Shown: one piece after another, positions 52,827 to 60,803 of the stretch
How the letters are laid out: each line of letters begins with the position of its first letter
Numbering within the stretch: position 1 is the first letter of the stretch
Assembly: GCA_901472405.1 (NCBI GenBank)
Contig: LR590463.1
Span: forward strand, 4,932,580-4,996,579
Length of the DNA stretch: 64,000 nucleotides
Origin: Serratia rubidaea
Lineage (GTDB): Bacteria; Pseudomonadota; Gammaproteobacteria; Enterobacterales; Enterobacteriaceae
Direction of reading: 5' to 3'
The notes under the pieces: model-generated
What the model saw: only the letters and a program-made list of their open reading frames with translations
Database searches by the model: none
Told to the model about the DNA's origin: nothing
Program-made: the position numbers and the translations under genes

Positions 52827-52852
52827 GACGGGCCAGGCTGCGCCGGCCCGTC
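52827..52852. terminator. Hairpin between adeP and the convergent hydrolase gene
   Basis: 8-bp stem GACGGGCC/GGCCCGTC with a 10-nt loop and no clear T tail; a possible shared terminator. Confidence 0.5.
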
Positions 52853-52856
52853 GTGA

Positions 52857-53909
52857 TTACTCTTCCGGCGCGGCGTTTGGTTCCTTGCCAAGCATCCACT
52901 CCAAAGGTTGTGCAAAGCGCATCAGCCAGCCCTGTGTGGCACTTTCCGGCTGAGAGAAGTGTTGCACCTGCACCTGATTTTTAGCGCCGAAAAGCTCAGA
53001 AAAATCCAGCGCTACCGCCTGTTCACTAAATTTTTGCCGCTTGTAGTAAGCGATCACGATACGCTTATTACTGGCCAGGCTCTGCGTTGCCGGTTTGATC
53101 GCGCCCACCGGCGCCACCAGCAGGCCGCCGGCATAACTCTGGGGATATTTTGCCAGCAGATTGGCGGCATGCAGGGCGCCCTGACCGCGGCCGAAAAGAT
53201 ACACCGCCTGCGGGTTCAGCCCGAGCTGCGGCGTCAGGTCGTGCAGGGTGCGCTGCACCATATTGTGGGTGCTTTCATCACTGTAGTTTGACCAGCGGAA
53301 ACTGTTTTCCGACAGCATCTGCGTACCGTTCAACTCAATATAGGCCACGCCCATGGCGCCGAACATCAGCTTCTCTTCGGCGCTGATGTTGGCCTGTTTG
53401 CCGTAGGAGTGCAGATACACCACCGTCGGCCAGCCGCCGGCCGGCGCCTGCCCCTGCGGCAGCGTATAGCTGGCTTTGCCTTCGTGCCGTTGCGCGTGCT
53501 GTTGATAGCGGGCTTTGGTTTGCGCGAGGATTGACTGGTAGGTTTTGCCGTGCTGAATGGTGTTGAACGCGTCCTCTTCCAGCAGGTTGTAGTAATACCA
53601 CAGGCCGCGTTTGGCGCTGAGCTGCAGATAACGCTCTGCCAGCTCGGTCTGCCCTTTTTCTGCGGAGGAGACGGCCAGTTGGTAAGGCGCCCAGATGCTG
53701 TGCTCGTCTTCGCGCATCAGCGTCAGATAGAGCGACATCGCCTCCGTTTTCTTGTCCTCTTTACTGTGTGCCGAGCGGGGGAGCTTGGTATGAAGCGGGC
53801 TGTCTGCCGGCAGTTCGACCGGTTCTTCTCCCGCGGGGTAATGCATTTCTGTGGCGCTGACAGGACTGGTGTTAAAAGCCGCTAATAAGGCTAAAATTAA
53901 AAAATACAT
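52857..53909 (-). CDS. Secreted alpha/beta-hydrolase-like protein lacking the nucleophile serine
   Basis: A 350-residue exported protein of unknown function. It has a signal peptide at about residues 1-18, then a helical repeat-like region (MSLYLTLMREDEHSIWAPYQLAVSSAEKGQTELAERYLQLSAKRGLW, tetratricopeptide-like). After that comes a hydrolase-fold core with strand-turn GWPTVVYLHSYG and the nucleophile elbow VYLFGRGQGALHAANLLAKYP. In active enzymes this elbow is G-x-S-x-G; here residues 240-244 are G-R-G-Q-G, so Ser is replaced by Gly242 and no other serine fits. It may bind rather than hydrolyse. It lies between adeP and yieF, which are adjacent in E. coli. The frame is intact. Confidence 0.75.
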   Translation of the reverse strand: MYFLILALLAAFNTSPVSATEMHYPAGEEPVELPADSPLHTKLPRSAHSKEDKKTEAMSLYLTLMREDEHSIWAPYQLAVSSAEKGQTELAERYLQLSAKRGLWYYYNLLEEDAFNTIQHGKTYQSILAQTKARYQQHAQRHEGKASYTLPQGQAPAGGWPTVVYLHSYGKQANISAEEKLMFGAMGVAYIELNGTQMLSENSFRWSNYSDESTHNMVQRTLHDLTPQLGLNPQAVYLFGRGQGALHAANLLAKYPQSYAGGLLVAPVGAIKPATQSLASNKRIVIAYYKRQKFSEQAVALDFSELFGAKNQVQVQHFSQPESATQGWLMRFAQPLEWMLGKEPNAAPEE

Positions 53910-54003
53910 AATTATTTATTTGAAAGATAAAAATATTTTGGCGTATCCATTCCATTGTTGGCGTCTTCTGTTGTTTAATTTTGAAGACGCCAATAAGGAA
54001 GCC

Positions 54004-54570
54004 TTATCGCACCTGGGCGATATAATCGCGGAATGCGGCTAACTGGCTGCGTATAAACTCCAACGTCGCCTGATCGGTCAGCTCTCCCGCCTGCTCATCC
54101 ACTTTGTTTTGAATCACGCCGCCCATAAATTCTGGCCGGTTCATCACCATCGCATCCAGGAACACCATGATCTGCCGCAGGTGATACTGGCAGCGCGCGC
54201 CGCCGATCGGCCCCATCGAGCTGGTCTGGATCGCCAGCGGTTTACCGGCCAGCGGCTGGTTCGGCAGGCGTGAAATCCAGTCAATGGCGTTTTTCAGGCC
54301 GCCGGGTACGGAGTAGTTATATTCCGGCGTGACGATAATGACGCCGTCGGCCTGGCGAATCTTTTCGGCTATCGCTTCAACCGTCGCGGGAAAACCCTCT
54401 TCCTGCTGCAGGTCGGCGTCATAAAGCGGGATATCACGAATGGAGGGTAAGGCTTCGATAGTCATGCCCGGCGGCGCCAGTTTGGGCAGCGCATTGGCTA
54501 CGATGGCGTTATAGGAGCCTTTACGCAGGCTGCCTAGCAGGGTCACGATGTTTAATGCTTGGTCTGACAT
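54004..54570 (-). CDS. yieF: NADPH-dependent FMN/quinone reductase YieF (ChrR)
   Basis: Soluble flavoprotein that reduces quinones and chromate. It has 188 residues, the E. coli length. The FMN-binding loop LLGSLRKGSYN is at about residues 10-20, TPEYNYSVPGGLKNAIDW near 78-95, and SSMGPIGGARCQYHLRQI follows. I chose the ATG at 54570 (MSDQALNIVTLLGSL); in-frame codons upstream precede the ribosome binding site. Confidence 0.95.
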   Translation of the reverse strand: MSDQALNIVTLLGSLRKGSYNAIVANALPKLAPPGMTIEALPSIRDIPLYDADLQQEEGFPATVEAIAEKIRQADGVIIVTPEYNYSVPGGLKNAIDWISRLPNQPLAGKPLAIQTSSMGPIGGARCQYHLRQIMVFLDAMVMNRPEFMGGVIQNKVDEQAGELTDQATLEFIRSQLAAFRDYIAQVR

Positions 54571-54728
54571 GATGCTACCTCCCTGACGAATGAACAGATT
54601 CAGCTTAGAACAACCGTTAAATAGTATGGCAAATAACCGAGGGATAACAGTGAGAATTTGTCGTATCTGCACTTTTCTTGCGGTAAAACAAGAAAAAATA
54701 GCGATGAGAATGTGTGTTTTTGATCGCT

Positions 54729-55484
54729 TCAGCCTGTTTTTTCTTTCAGTCTGCTATTTTTATGATAATTACTCAGGCTGGTCAACTTGATGAAACGTAG
54801 GGAGTTTGCCGGCGATTGCGCTGAAATTTCTTCGCATTTCTCCAGCCCGTACTGCGGGTCAAACTGCCAGCACTGCAACTGCTCCAGCGCCGGCTCGCGG
54901 GCGCACGACCAGCTTTGATAATCGTCGCTATCGCTCATGACCTGCACCTGCGGCGTGACGCTGGAGCGCAGCTGGCCGGAAAACGGGTGCAGCGTCAGCG
55001 TTCCATGGCCGCTGTTGCCTAATCCGGAGATCTTAAGCACGCTTTGACGGATGCTCCACAGCTGGGTTTCTGCTTCCAGCAGATCGTCCTGCGCGTCGAT
55101 CCAGGCGCTTTCCGGCGCATTGCGGAACTGGCGCTGCAGCTGCCTCTGGCTGGCGCTGCGTGCGCGCAGCATCTCAATATCCAGCCCGACTTTGCCCTCA
55201 TTGCTGAGCAGCACGCCGACGGTATTACCGGCATAGGCTAGGCTGAAGTCCGGCAGATGCGGGTCGCTAAAACAGGGGCGACCGGTCGGCGTGGTGGCGA
55301 TAGGCGGCAGGGTGGGCAGGCCGTACAGATGATGCAGGGTTTCGGCCAGCAGAACGCGGCCCTGCAGAAAACGCTGGCGGCGCTTTTCCGCGTAAGCGTC
55401 GGCATCGGCGATCAGCGCGGCGGAAAGTCTGGAGGTATCCAGAGCGTCGGGGGTTGAGTTCCATCGGACAAAATGACACGCCAT
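54729..55484 (-). CDS. yieE: Phosphopantetheinyl transferase-family protein YieE
   Basis: A 251-residue protein with the 4'-phosphopantetheinyl transferase fold, orthologous by position and sequence to E. coli YieE (MACHFVRW/MATHFARG start). The first metal motif is kept (KVGLDIEML), but the usual W-x-x-KEA-x-x-K motif reads WSIRQSVLKISG, with KE replaced by RQ. E. coli YieE also diverges there, so activity on acyl carrier proteins is uncertain. I chose the ATG at 55484 by alignment. Confidence 0.85.
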   Translation of the reverse strand: MACHFVRWNSTPDALDTSRLSAALIADADAYAEKRRQRFLQGRVLLAETLHHLYGLPTLPPIATTPTGRPCFSDPHLPDFSLAYAGNTVGVLLSNEGKVGLDIEMLRARSASQRQLQRQFRNAPESAWIDAQDDLLEAETQLWSIRQSVLKISGLGNSGHGTLTLHPFSGQLRSSVTPQVQVMSDSDDYQSWSCAREPALEQLQCWQFDPQYGLEKCEEISAQSPANSLRFIKLTSLSNYHKNSRLKEKTG

Positions 55485-55610
55485 GATTCGCTCCGTGACA
55501 GGGGTCAATGTTAACGCTGGAGCGTTAGATTAGGCATAACCTTAAGAACTTTCACTAAAAAGACGCATGCGGATTATCTTATTTCTTCCGGACGGTGCAG
55601 CCGAGAATAA

Positions 55611-55635
55611 GACGCGGCGCGTCATGCGCCGCGTC
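55611..55635 (-). terminator. GC-rich hairpin after the small ORF
   Basis: Perfect 10-bp stem GACGCGGCGC/GCGCCGCGTC (55611-55620 with 55626-55635), 5-nt loop, followed on the minus strand by TTATTCT. Probable terminator of the OPA-transporter operon. Confidence 0.72.
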
Positions 55636-55654
55636 ACCGGGCCATTACGGCGGG

Positions 55655-55768
55655 TCAATCGCCGCGCGCAGCTGCTGTAACGATGCGGATAATGGACACA
55701 GAACGCCAACCGGCGACGGCCGCCACGGCAAATAACAGGCGTGACGATCCCTTTTGCGAAAGCAACAT
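55655..55768 (-). CDS. Candidate 37-residue ORF or leader peptide
   Basis: ATG at 55768 preceded 8 nt upstream by GAGGAA. The product is MLLSQKGSSRLLFAVAAVAG followed by WRSVSIIRIVTAAARGD. It is rich in Ala, Val and Ile with one hydrophobic stretch, and a strong hairpin follows 20 bp after the stop. It could be a small membrane protein at the end of the OPA operon, or a branched-chain-type leader peptide. E. coli keeps ivbL in the uhp-ilvBN region, but no ilv genes follow here. I do not recognise a homologue. Confidence 0.4.
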   Translation of the reverse strand: MLLSQKGSSRLLFAVAAVAGWRSVSIIRIVTAAARGD

Positions 55769-55819
55769 AATTTATTCCTCGCGAGTTTTAATTAAGATAA
55801 CCGTATTTTTGTTTATTTA

Positions 55820-57184
55820 CTAATGGGATATTTGCGTTTGTCTTTTTATCGTTTGGCGGTAATAAACAATTCCGGCGGTAATAAATGTCAGCGCGGCGGA
55901 AAATAAACCGGCGGCGATCCAAAATAGCGATAGCGTGTCGAAATTATACAGCGTTTTTCCCGCCTCAATGACCGAGGTACGATCGATAATCACGCCGGTG
56001 ATGTACTCTCCCAACCCGGCGCCGGCATAGCTGGCAATGCCGATGGTGCCGAGCGCAGCGCCGGCCGCTTTCTTCGAGGAGATATCCACCGCGATTAAAC
56101 CGCCGAGGAAACAGGTCAGGGCGCCAATCGTCGCGCCGAAGATCACCATCGACAGCACGTCGGTGTAGTAGTTGCGCGGCAGCCACACCATCAGGGCGAA
56201 GCCGGCGGTGTTTAACAGACCGATGACCCCCGCCATGATGCTGCGGTTACGCGGGAAGATACGGTCGGACAAGATGCCGGCGATAATGGTGCCGGCGATG
56301 CCGGCAATAGCGTTAACGCCGATAATGCCGGACGCCTCCAGCGTGGTGTAGTGCTTGGCCTGCTGTAAAAAGAAGATGCCCCAGGAATTTTACCGCGTAA
56401 CGGTCGATATACATAAAGGCTGAGGCCAGCGCCAGCGTCCACAGCGCCGGGTTACGCAGCGACCACAGCTGACTTTTCAGCACCGAGCCTTTATCTTCCG
56501 ACAGCGGTTCCGGCTCGTTGCGGATCACGCCGATCGGCGGATAGCCGGCGCTTTGCGGCGAATCGCACATAAACAGTAGGATCAACACTACGCCCACCAC
56601 GCCGAGTATCGCGGTGGTGAAATAACCGAAATGCCAGCCAAAGGCGGCGATCACCACGGCGATAACCATATAGGTTATCGCTTCGCCGATGTTATGCGCC
56701 GTGGACCAGATGCCGTAGAAGGTGCCGCGCTCCTTGCTGCCGTACCAGCGCGCCAGTGAGACGGCGCACGGGCCGACGCCCATCGACTGCGCCCCAGCCG
56801 TTGATGCCCCCAGAACAGCGTCAGCAGCAGCGCATTGGTGGTCATCCCCATCATGACGTTCATCCCGGCGCTCAGCAGCAGCCCCAGACTCATAAAGCGC
56901 ACGACGTTGGCATGGTCGGCCAGAAAACCGTTCACCAGCTTGCCGATGGCGTAGCAGAAGAACAGGGCGGAGCCAATCATTCCCAGCTCGCTGGGGGTGA
57001 TGCCGATGTCGACCAGGGCGCTTTTCGCCACGGTGAAGGAGAGACGGCAAACGTAAAACATCACGTAAGCCGCCGTCATTGCCAGAAAAGTCCGACCGCG
57101 CAGGAGGCGGAATTTCTTCTCATTCAGCGGGCCATGGGAAGGCGTGGCCGGCGCCGCTTTAAAATAAGCGAAGATACCAGACAT
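55820..57184 (-). CDS. OPA-family MFS transporter (UhpC/GlpT-like), three frame breaks
   Basis: Organophosphate:phosphate antiporter-family membrane protein, about 12 helices and about 453 residues after repair. N terminus FRLLRGRTFLAMTAAYVMFYVCRLSFTVAKSALVDIGI; the family loop GKLVNGFLADHANVVRFMSLGL; middle ARWYGSKERGTFYGIWSTAHNIGEA. The frame breaks at 56388-56391 (one A extra on the coding strand), 56792-56795 and 56807-56811 (one G extra in each). Repaired, the joins read YAVNSWGIFFLQQAK and LFWGINGWAQSMGVGPC. It is the last gene of an apparent LacI-IMPase-transporter operon, suggesting import of a phosphorylated compound. Substrate unknown. Confidence 0.85.
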
Positions 57185-57337
57185 AATTTCACTCCATAAG
57201 GCGGATTAGCAAAATACACGCCGATTAAGCGCTCTGCGGTTATTCCGTTGGCAGAGAAATCTGTCCTTAACTATTTTAATTTGTAGGGCACATAATCTGA
57301 ATAAATTGCTTTTCCATCTGTTTTATCGGGTAAGCGG

Positions 57338-58147
57338 TTATTTAACCTCTTGCTGAATTAATTCGCGCAGCTGGGAATAAATCTCTGCGTTGGCCATTAA
57401 CGCCACGTTGCCCTGCTGTAATCCCTGGTCGGCCAGAAAATCATTAGTGACGCCGCCGGCTTCCTGCACCAGTAGCATGCCGGGCAGGCTGTCCCAGGCG
57501 TTCATATGCGGTTCGTAATAGCCGATTAGCCGGCCGGCGGCGACCTGAGCGGTCATCAGCGCGCCGGATCCGCTGCGGATAAACATGCCGCCGGCGTGCA
57601 GCAGACGGCTGATAAAGGGCACAAACGCTTCCGGCGTTACGCGGTGCGAGGTGCCGACGCCCATTACGCCGTCGCGCAGCGAGCGGCCCGGATGCACGCT
57701 GATGGGGGTATGGTTGAGAAAGGCGCCGCCGCCGCGCCGGGCGTGGAACATTTCCTGATGGTTTGGATCGTAAACCACGCCGATCGTCGGATCGCCGTTG
57801 AAGATCACGCCGATCGAGACGCACCAGGTATGTAACCCGTTGAGAAAGCAGGCGGTTCCGTCGATCGGATCCACCACCCAGGTATAGGGGGCGGTGCCGT
57901 GGCCGCCGCCGCTCTCTTCCCCGAGAAAGTCATCCTGAGGAAAGTGCTGGGCGATCAGGCGGCGCGTCAGTGCTTCCACTTCGCGGTCGGCCAGGCTGAC
58001 CACGTCCTGCAGATCGCCGCCTTTGTGCTCCACGGCCAGCTGCTGACGCCGCTGATAAAAATCGTACGCCAACCCGGCGGCCTGCTGCGCGACGTCGCAG
58101 GCAACCTGGTAGCGCGCTGCAATATCCTGTTCAGATGTTGATGTCAT
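57338..58147 (-). CDS. Inositol-monophosphatase-family phosphatase
   Basis: Mg2+-dependent phosphatase of the IMPase/FBPase/CysQ superfamily, 269 residues. All metal motifs are present: GEESGG, WVVDPIDGTACFLNG (WDPIDGT type), and the C-terminal YYEPHMNAWDSLPGMLLVQEAGG, where WD supplies the last aspartate. Specificity (inositol-P, histidinol-P, another sugar-P) cannot be read by eye. It is distinct from the housekeeping SuhB by context: between a LacI-type regulator and an OPA transporter, all on the minus strand. GGAGGG ribosome binding site; a palindromic operator lies 15-34 bp upstream. Confidence 0.88.
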   Translation of the reverse strand: MTSTSEQDIAARYQVACDVAQQAAGLAYDFYQRRQQLAVEHKGGDLQDVVSLADREVEALTRRLIAQHFPQDDFLGEESGGGHGTAPYTWVVDPIDGTACFLNGLHTWCVSIGVIFNGDPTIGVVYDPNHQEMFHARRGGGAFLNHTPISVHPGRSLRDGVMGVGTSHRVTPEAFVPFISRLLHAGGMFIRSGSGALMTAQVAAGRLIGYYEPHMNAWDSLPGMLLVQEAGGVTNDFLADQGLQQGNVALMANAEIYSQLRELIQQEVK

Positions 58148-58161
58148 TGTCCCTCCGCTGC

Positions 58162-58181
58162 TTTTGCACTCGTGTGCAAAA
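58162..58181. promoter_or_regulatory. LacI-family operator candidate upstream of the IMPase gene
   Basis: TTTTGCACTCGTGTGCAAAA: symmetric at 9 of 10 pairs with the central CG typical of LacI/GalR operators, 15 bp before the IMPase start, where a repressor would block transcription. Confidence 0.7.
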
Positions 58182-58280
58182 TGGATGATAACAGGGTGTT
58201 GTTAAAAGACTGCTACAGGATAATGGCGAAGATGAAAAATTTATTCCGTGATCGCTCACGCATAAAACATAATTTTCGTT

Positions 58281-59273
58281 TTATGCCGATCCTCGCACGA
58301 TAAGCTCGACGGGCACGCTTTTACGTACCGCCGGCTGATTGAAGTGGCGAATGCGGTTAACCAGCAGTTCAACCGCGGTGCGCGCCAGCGTCTCGGTATC
58401 CTGACGCAGGGTAGTCAGCTGATAGGCGGCAAAATCTGCCTGCGGGATATCGTCGAAGCCGATAATCGGCAGCGTGCGCGTCGGGTGATGACGGCGTATA
58501 AAATCCATGGCGCCGATGGCCAGCATATCGGTGGCGCAGAACAGGGCATCAAGCTGCGGCCGCTGCGTCAGCAGCGTGGCGGCCGCCTCCCAGCCGGCCT
58601 GATAGCCCCCCTGCGGGCAGATTACGCTGGTGACCGTCAGCCGCTGTTCGCTGAGCCGGCGAGTGAACGCCTGCTGGCGCTGAAGGCTGCTGAAGGAGGC
58701 GTCTTCGCCGATAAAGCCCGGATTTTTTATCCCGTGCTGCATGAAACGCTGCGCGGCCTGCAGCGCGCCGTCGTCGTTATCGCTGCAGACCTGATCGGCG
58801 CCATCCAGCTCTGCCTGGCGGTTGATCAGCGTTACCGGGATTTTACGCGCCAGATACGCCTCCGCCAGCGACAGCGGCGGGGCGCCGGAGGTCAGGATCA
58901 CGCCCGCGACGTGGTAACTTAACAGCTCGCGCAGCTGCGGCTCCAATTGCTGGGGATCGTCGGCGTTAATCAGCAGCGGCATAAAGCCCTGTAAGGTCAG
59001 GTGGTGCGTCAGCGGCGCCAGCAGTTTACTGCGGAAGGGGTTATCAAAGCCGGCGGTGACCAGGCCGATGAAATTACTGCTGCCGGTAATCATTGAGCGG
59101 GCAATGATATTCACCTGGTAACCCAGCTCTGCGGCGGCGGCTTCTACCCGCCGGCGCGTCTTTTCAGAGACCGACGCGCCGGGGGTGAAGGTGCGTGAAA
59201 CGGCGGAGCGCGAAACCCCCGCCAGGCGTGCAACGTCGCTGGCGGTAACCCAACTGTTTTTTTCATCACTCAT
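58281..59273 (-). CDS. LacI-family transcriptional regulator
   Basis: A 330-residue regulator. The N-terminal helix-turn-helix reads TASDVARLAGVSRSAVSRTFTPGASVSEKTRRRVEAAAAELGY (about residues 10-52), and the hinge IIARSMITG. The periplasmic-binding-type effector domain includes LINRQAELDGADQVCSDNDDG, FCATDMLAIGAMDFIRR and IIGFDDIPQADFAAYQLTTLRQD. It is probably an autogenous or local repressor of the phosphatase and OPA-transporter genes downstream. The effector may be a sugar or its phosphate; not determinable here. It replaces the tnaCAB-mdtL-yidZ segment that E. coli has between mnmE and yieE. Confidence 0.9.
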   Translation of the reverse strand: MSDEKNSWVTASDVARLAGVSRSAVSRTFTPGASVSEKTRRRVEAAAAELGYQVNIIARSMITGSSNFIGLVTAGFDNPFRSKLLAPLTHHLTLQGFMPLLINADDPQQLEPQLRELLSYHVAGVILTSGAPPLSLAEAYLARKIPVTLINRQAELDGADQVCSDNDDGALQAAQRFMQHGIKNPGFIGEDASFSSLQRQQAFTRRLSEQRLTVTSVICPQGGYQAGWEAAATLLTQRPQLDALFCATDMLAIGAMDFIRRHHPTRTLPIIGFDDIPQADFAAYQLTTLRQDTETLARTAVELLVNRIRHFNQPAVRKSVPVELIVRGSA

Positions 59274-59319
59274 GGCTGCCGTTTCCCGCTGGTTGGCGCG
59301 GCGTTAGCGTCGCGCTGGA

Positions 59320-60684
59320 TTATTTGCCGATGCAGAAGCTGGAGAAAATGCGCCCCAGCAGGTCATCGGAGGTAAATTCGCCGGTGATTTCGCTCAGCGC
59401 CAGCTGCGCCTGGCGCAGTTCTTCCGCCAGCAGCTCGCCCGCGTAAGCGCTCACTAACTGTTCATGGCCCTGCAGCAGGTGCTGCGCCGCCAGTTCCAGC
59501 GCCTGCAGGTGGCGACGGCGCGCCAGGAAGCCGCCTTCCATATTGCTGGTGAAGCCCATACTCTGCTTCAGATGGTCGCGCAGCACCTCGATACCGTCGC
59601 CGGTACGCGCCGACAGGCGAATAAGTGAGTGACCATTCACTTCTGTTATGCCCTGCGCTTCGCCGGTGATGTCCGCCTTGTTACGCACCACGGTAATCGG
59701 CAGCGTATCAGGCAGGCGCGCCATAAACTCCGGCCAGATCTCGGCGGGTTCGGTGGCGCCGGTGGTGGTGCCATCCACCATAAACAGCACCCGATCCGCC
59801 TGCTCAATCTCGCTCCAGGCGCGTTCGATGCCGATACGTTCCACCTCATCGCTGGCCTCACGCAGGCCGGCGGTATCGATAATATGCAACGGCATGCCGT
59901 CGATATGAATATGTTCGCGCAACACGTCGCGGGTGGTGCCGGCGATATCGGTGACGATGGCCGCCTCACGTCCGGCTAACGCATTGAGCAGGCTGGATTT
60001 TCCGGCATTTGGCCGACCGGCGATCACCACCTTCATGCCTTCACGCAGCAGGCTGCCCTGGCGCGCTTCGGCACGCACCTGGTCAAGGTCGCCGATCACC
60101 GCGTTCAGCTGGGCTTCGATTTTACCGTCCGACAGGAAGTCGATTTCCTCATCCGGAAAGTCGATCGCCGCTTCCACGTAGATTCGCAGGTTAGTAAGTG
60201 CTTCCACAAGCTGATGGATACGGCTGGAAAAAGCGCCCTGCAGCGAGTTCATCGCCGAGCGTGCCGCCTGCTCGGAGCTGGCGTCGATCAGGTCGGCAAT
60301 CGCCTCCGCCTGCGCCAGATCGAGCTTATCGTTCAGGAAGGCGCGCTCGGAGAATTCGCCGGGCTGCGCAATGCGCACGCCGGGCAGCGCCAGCACGCGC
60401 TTAAGCAGCAAATCGAGGATCACCGGGCCGCCGTGGCCCTGCAGCTCCAGCACGTCTTCGCCGGTAAATGAATTCGGCCCTGGGAACCACAGCGCAATGC
60501 CCTGATCGAGGGTAGCGCCGTCGGCGTCGCGGAACGGCAGGTAGTCAGCGTAGCGCGGCTTGGGCAATTTGCCGAGCAGCACCTGGGCGACCTCGGCGGC
60601 TTTCTTGCCGGAGATGCGCAGAATGCCGACGCCGCCGCGTCCCGGCGGGGTGGCTTGGGCGACAATGGTATCAGTGGTATTCAT
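59320..60684 (-). CDS. mnmE: tRNA modification GTPase MnmE (TrmE)
   Basis: GTPase that with MnmG makes cmnm5U34 in tRNA. It has 454 residues, the E. coli length. The N-terminal tetrahydrofolate-binding domain starts MNTTDTIVAQATPPGRGGVG. The G domain has G1 GRPNAGKSSLLN, G2 DIAGTTRD, G3 DTAGL and G4 NKAD. The C-terminal FCIGK carries the catalytic CxGK. I chose the ATG at 60684 over 60699 by family start. Downstream of yidC as in E. coli. Confidence 0.97.
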   Translation of the reverse strand: MNTTDTIVAQATPPGRGGVGILRISGKKAAEVAQVLLGKLPKPRYADYLPFRDADGATLDQGIALWFPGPNSFTGEDVLELQGHGGPVILDLLLKRVLALPGVRIAQPGEFSERAFLNDKLDLAQAEAIADLIDASSEQAARSAMNSLQGAFSSRIHQLVEALTNLRIYVEAAIDFPDEEIDFLSDGKIEAQLNAVIGDLDQVRAEARQGSLLREGMKVVIAGRPNAGKSSLLNALAGREAAIVTDIAGTTRDVLREHIHIDGMPLHIIDTAGLREASDEVERIGIERAWSEIEQADRVLFMVDGTTTGATEPAEIWPEFMARLPDTLPITVVRNKADITGEAQGITEVNGHSLIRLSARTGDGIEVLRDHLKQSMGFTSNMEGGFLARRRHLQALELAAQHLLQGHEQLVSAYAGELLAEELRQAQLALSEITGEFTSDDLLGRIFSSFCIGK

Positions 60685-60803
60685 ACCTTTATCCTTCAAC
60701 GGGCAGCTGCGCTGCTAAAACCTGTTGTTGATCATATCAGATACAAAAAGGCGGTCTCGCGACCGCCTTTTGGGATAACTGCAAACGTCCGGCAACCGAA
60801 CGC

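Noticed and set aside
58260..58286. 9-bp inverted repeat across the LacI stop codon as a second operator
   Set aside because: The arms are separated by a 9-nt loop without a central CG, so it looks like a weak hairpin at the gene end, not a LacI-type operator.
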